NCBI GenBank assembly: GCA_025352765.1 | Contig: JANXSI010000477.1 | Coordinates: forward strand, 1-16,027 | DNA: 16,027 nucleotides | Source: Devosia sp. | GTDB taxonomy: Bacteria > Pseudomonadota > Alphaproteobacteria > Rhizobiales > Devosiaceae | Reading direction: 5' to 3' | Shown: positions 13,915 to 16,027 of the stretch, in pieces | How positions within the stretch are numbered: the stretch's first letter is position 1 | Layout of the letters: each line of letters opens with the position of its first letter | Position numbers and translations under genes: made by a program | The notes under the pieces: model-generated | The model's input: the letters and a program-made list of their open reading frames with translations, nothing else | Databases searched by the model: none | What the model was told of the DNA's origin: nothing

Positions 13915-15437
13915 TGCAGGGGCCGCGCTTCAGCGTTGTAATGGCCACATTCGGGAGGGGACGACATATTCTACCATCTGTGCGGTCTGTCCTCCAGCAA
14001 ACAACTCCAGACTTCGAACTTCTAGTCGTTGGCGATCATTGCGAGGACGACACCGAGGAAGCCGTAAGACCCTTCCTAGGCGACCGCGTTCGTTGGTTGA
14101 ATCTGTCAGAACGATGGTTTAGCCAGTCCGGCCCCAACAATGCGGGGGTGGAGGCAGCTAGAGGAAAGTACATTGCCTACATCGGGCACGATGACGTCTG
14201 GAGCCCGTATCATTTACAATCACTCGGGGACGTATTCGAACGTAGTTCGGCGCCGCATTTTGCGGTCGGAGGGGCGATTTGGCATACGCCGCCAGGCGTC
14301 CATCGCCCCCGGGTCTCTGGGTTGTTCGAAGATCCCTCGGACGCAACCGTCCACTTCTTCCCGCCCTCGAGCGTCGCCCATCGTGCTGACGTGTTCCGCA
14401 CCATTGGCCCCTGGTCGACGGCTTCAGAGATACGACAACCAGTGGATGTCGATTTCCAGCTCCGGGCAATTGCCGCCGGCCTAAAATATGGGGCGACGGG
14501 GCGGATCAGCGTGCATAAGTTCGCGGCAGCCATGAGGTACCTCAGCTACCTCCGTCAGGCCTCTGACGAGCAGGAGGCGATACTTCAAGCCATGGAGCGG
14601 CCTGCCTTCGATCTCTGGATCGAGGAGCAAGTAGCTTTGTCGAAAAGGCAAGATGGATTCATGGTCTGGCGCCTTGGAAAATACGAGAACGTCGAGCCCG
14701 GGCAGCTTGCGAGGACTTACCTCGCGAATAAAGGAGTGACGCTGCCGCCGCTGTTGCCATTGGGCGGAGGGCTTTGTCTGCCACAGCGACCCGGGAATTT
14801 CGGGTTCGACTGGTCTGACGAACCCGTCGGGCAGATTCGCTGGGTCGGGTTCAATCCGAACCCGAAATGGTTGGTCAACGTCACGGCCGACCGAGCTGCT
14901 CGAGTGGCGTTCGCTATAGCCCATCATCCGGCGACTTCCCTTGCCTCGATCGCGATAGAAGGACCCGGCATAGGTGACTTAGAGACGGGCCCCGAGGAAC
15001 AGGTTAGCCCAGAGCTGTCGCTGACAATGTTGTCGTTCGAGATTCAGCCGTCGGCGTCGGATCACTCGGTGATCACATTTCATTTGACGCGAGACCAGAC
15101 GGCCAGCGAGGAGTCTCGTGGCATTGGCATCGCGACTGTCTACGTGCTGCCCGCCGACGTTGATCGGTCACTCATTGATGAACTCGGTCAGCTAGCGCGA
15201 TTGAGAGCGGAACATGAAGAACACGAGGCGAAAGAACCCGGGCGAGATAAGGTAGAAGAACTGGCCGAATTGCCTACCGGCCAGCACAGGCTGAGAGCGA
15301 ACCTTGCGGAAACTGCAAGAGCGCTGACTGAGCACCAGGCCAAACTGCGCGCCATCGAAACGTCCACGACCTGGCGCGCCACTTCGGTCCTGCGCTCGGT
15401 GGTGAGGTGGTGGCGCAACAGCCGCACCACCGGCTAA
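13914..15437 (+). CDS. Multidomain GT2 glycosyltransferase with beta-rich and coiled-coil C-terminus
   Basis: 507 residues from ATG 13914, overlapping the preceding stop by one base. GT2 GT-A domain (about 4-205): RFSVVMATFGRG, LLVVGDHCEDDT (36-47), SGPNNAGVEAARGKYIAYIG (72-91), GHDDVW (91-96, metal site) and QPVDVDFQLRAIAAGL (175-190). Residues 300-412 form a strand-rich segment (IRWVGFNPNPKWLVNV ... SVITFHLTRD) that may be a carbohydrate- or partner-binding sandwich. Residues 417-482 are charged and heptad-like (coiled coil), and the protein ends ETSTTWRATSVLRSVVRWWR, the 'STSWRxTxPLR' amphipathic tail seen on many large polysaccharide glycosyltransferases. Probably membrane-bound through that tail. 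Coupling to the RmlC-like gene suggests it uses, or works beside, a deoxy sugar made by it. Confidence 0.82.
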   Translation: MQGPRFSVVMATFGRGRHILPSVRSVLQQTTPDFELLVVGDHCEDDTEEAVRPFLGDRVRWLNLSERWFSQSGPNNAGVEAARGKYIAYIGHDDVWSPYHLQSLGDVFERSSAPHFAVGGAIWHTPPGVHRPRVSGLFEDPSDATVHFFPPSSVAHRADVFRTIGPWSTASEIRQPVDVDFQLRAIAAGLKYGATGRISVHKFAAAMRYLSYLRQASDEQEAILQAMERPAFDLWIEEQVALSKRQDGFMVWRLGKYENVEPGQLARTYLANKGVTLPPLLPLGGGLCLPQRPGNFGFDWSDEPVGQIRWVGFNPNPKWLVNVTADRAARVAFAIAHHPATSLASIAIEGPGIGDLETGPEEQVSPELSLTMLSFEIQPSASDHSVITFHLTRDQTASEESRGIGIATVYVLPADVDRSLIDELGQLARLRAEHEEHEAKEPGRDKVEELAELPTGQHRLRANLAETARALTEHQAKLRAIETSTTWRATSVLRSVVRWWRNSRTTG

Positions 15438-15907
15438 AACGTCGATCTCGAAAAGTAGATTTGACTTCGCCGTGGTCAGCTACTTTCTCCCGATCGGAAT
15501 GGAGATCAACGCCTAGGCTTTGAAGCGTCGTCGTTTGGGCGAAGTAGCCGCATCGGCTAATATGGCGGCCCATGCTCGTCTGGATGGCCTACTCGCCATT
15601 CGCCTTAAGGTCCGAGGTGTAAGTTTCACCACCGAAATACGCCTCGAACGCAAAAGGTGTTCCTCGAATGCCGGCCGCAGAATGCTAAGAGTAAGCTACC
15701 AGGCAGTCGGCGAGGCTTTGATGCTATCAACCGGCCACCTAATAGAATATCCGCCGGTCTAGAATTGGGTTGCCTGGCTCGATCCTATCGATTCCTTGGA
15801 GCGTTACATGGCAGCTCCAAACGCTTTGACGATGAAATTTCTGATTATGTTGTGAAAACATCCGCGACGACGACAAGAATCTTTTCCTCTAAGAGTCCGA
15901 TTCGAAA
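15438..15907. other. About 470 bp without a convincing gene, A+T-richer toward the right
   Basis: Two plus-strand open frames of 80-87 codons occur (from 15520 and 15657), but they overlap, lack good ribosome binding sites and match no family I know. An imperfect inverted repeat pairs AAAGTAG near 15455 with CTACTTT near 15485, about 15-55 bp after the glycosyltransferase stop. It has no T-run and is a weak terminator candidate. The last 100 bp are notably A+T-rich compared with the core. The right edge probably contains the end of the IS5-family element, roughly at GAGTCCGATTCGAAATT (15894-15910). Confidence 0.4.
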
Positions 15908-16027
15908 TTATTCGGCATGATTTCCTGATGTTACGAGCCGTCGCGTAAGGAACTGGACGGAGGCGATGAAGAGCCATGCGGTTGCCGAGGCGATGGTTTG
16001 CTCGAAGTCCTTGGCGAGACGGCGGTT
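15908..16027 (-). mobile_element. IS5-family transposase, C-terminal 39 residues (runs off right edge)
   Basis: The minus strand entering from the right edge reads NRRLAKDFEQTIASATAWLF, then IASVQFLTRRLVTSGNHAE and a TAA at 15910-15908. 'RRLAKDFExTIASATAWLFIASVQLLTRRL' is the standard C-terminal end of IS5-family transposases common in alphaproteobacteria, downstream of the catalytic glutamate. The rest, including the DDE residues, lies beyond the edge, so the copy's integrity is unknown. The few bases after the stop are the expected place for the terminal inverted repeat. Confidence 0.87.

Noticed and set aside
15452..15490. Inverted repeat after the last glycosyltransferase as a terminator
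   Set aside because: The outer 7-bp stem encloses a long asymmetric interior and is not followed by a T-run; kept only as a remark in the gene-free entry.
15520..15920. Two overlapping plus-strand frames of 80-87 codons
   Set aside because: No family resemblance, no clear ribosome binding site, mutually overlapping, and the second runs into the IS5-family transposase on the other strand.
1..16027. CRISPR array, tRNA, rRNA or phage genes
   Set aside because: Scanned by eye for regularly spaced repeats, tRNA-like cloverleafs, rRNA stretches and phage structural motifs; none was seen. Subtle tRNAs would need tRNAscan-SE.

Overview
The window is high-G+C DNA, probably from an alphaproteobacterium. 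That assignment rests on codon style and on insertion-sequence relatives common in that group; no taxonomic marker gene is present. It reads as an accessory surface-glycan region bounded and interrupted by insertion-sequence debris. No rRNA, tRNA or CRISPR array was seen.

Left part (1-4102): the N-terminal end of an IS1182-type transposase runs off the left edge. It is followed by a small cysteine-rich secreted protein, a frameshifted IS110-family transposase relic, a DUF2306-type membrane protein, and a divergent secreted protein with a DUF2147-like look. About 1.2 kb without a convincing gene comes next, holding a 20-bp tandem duplication and two abutting hairpin-forming sequences.

Core (4103-12717): eight genes, at least seven of them recognisable glycosyltransferases (GT2, GT4 and a GT8-GT2 fusion). 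One plus-strand GT2 (4103-5551) meets the tail of a five-gene minus-strand operon (10520 down to 5548). Genes in that operon overlap by 4, 10 and 4 bp or lie 5 bp apart, so they are probably translated together. A 93-bp divergent intergenic region separates this operon from a plus-strand pair (GT2 then GT4, 1 bp apart). The set looks like an assembly line for a multi-sugar surface polysaccharide or oligosaccharide, each enzyme adding one residue. No flippase, polymerase, ABC exporter, priming transferase or full nucleotide-sugar pathway lies inside the window, so the polymer type cannot be named.

Right part (12718-16027): a short, apparently truncated protein and a dihydrofolate-reductase-like C-terminal scrap mark a rearranged junction. 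After it comes an A+T-richer RmlC-like sugar epimerase gene that overlaps by one base a 507-residue multidomain GT2. About 470 bp without a clear gene follow, and the window ends in the C-terminus of an IS5-family transposase.

All family calls are by eye from motifs; no database search was possible.
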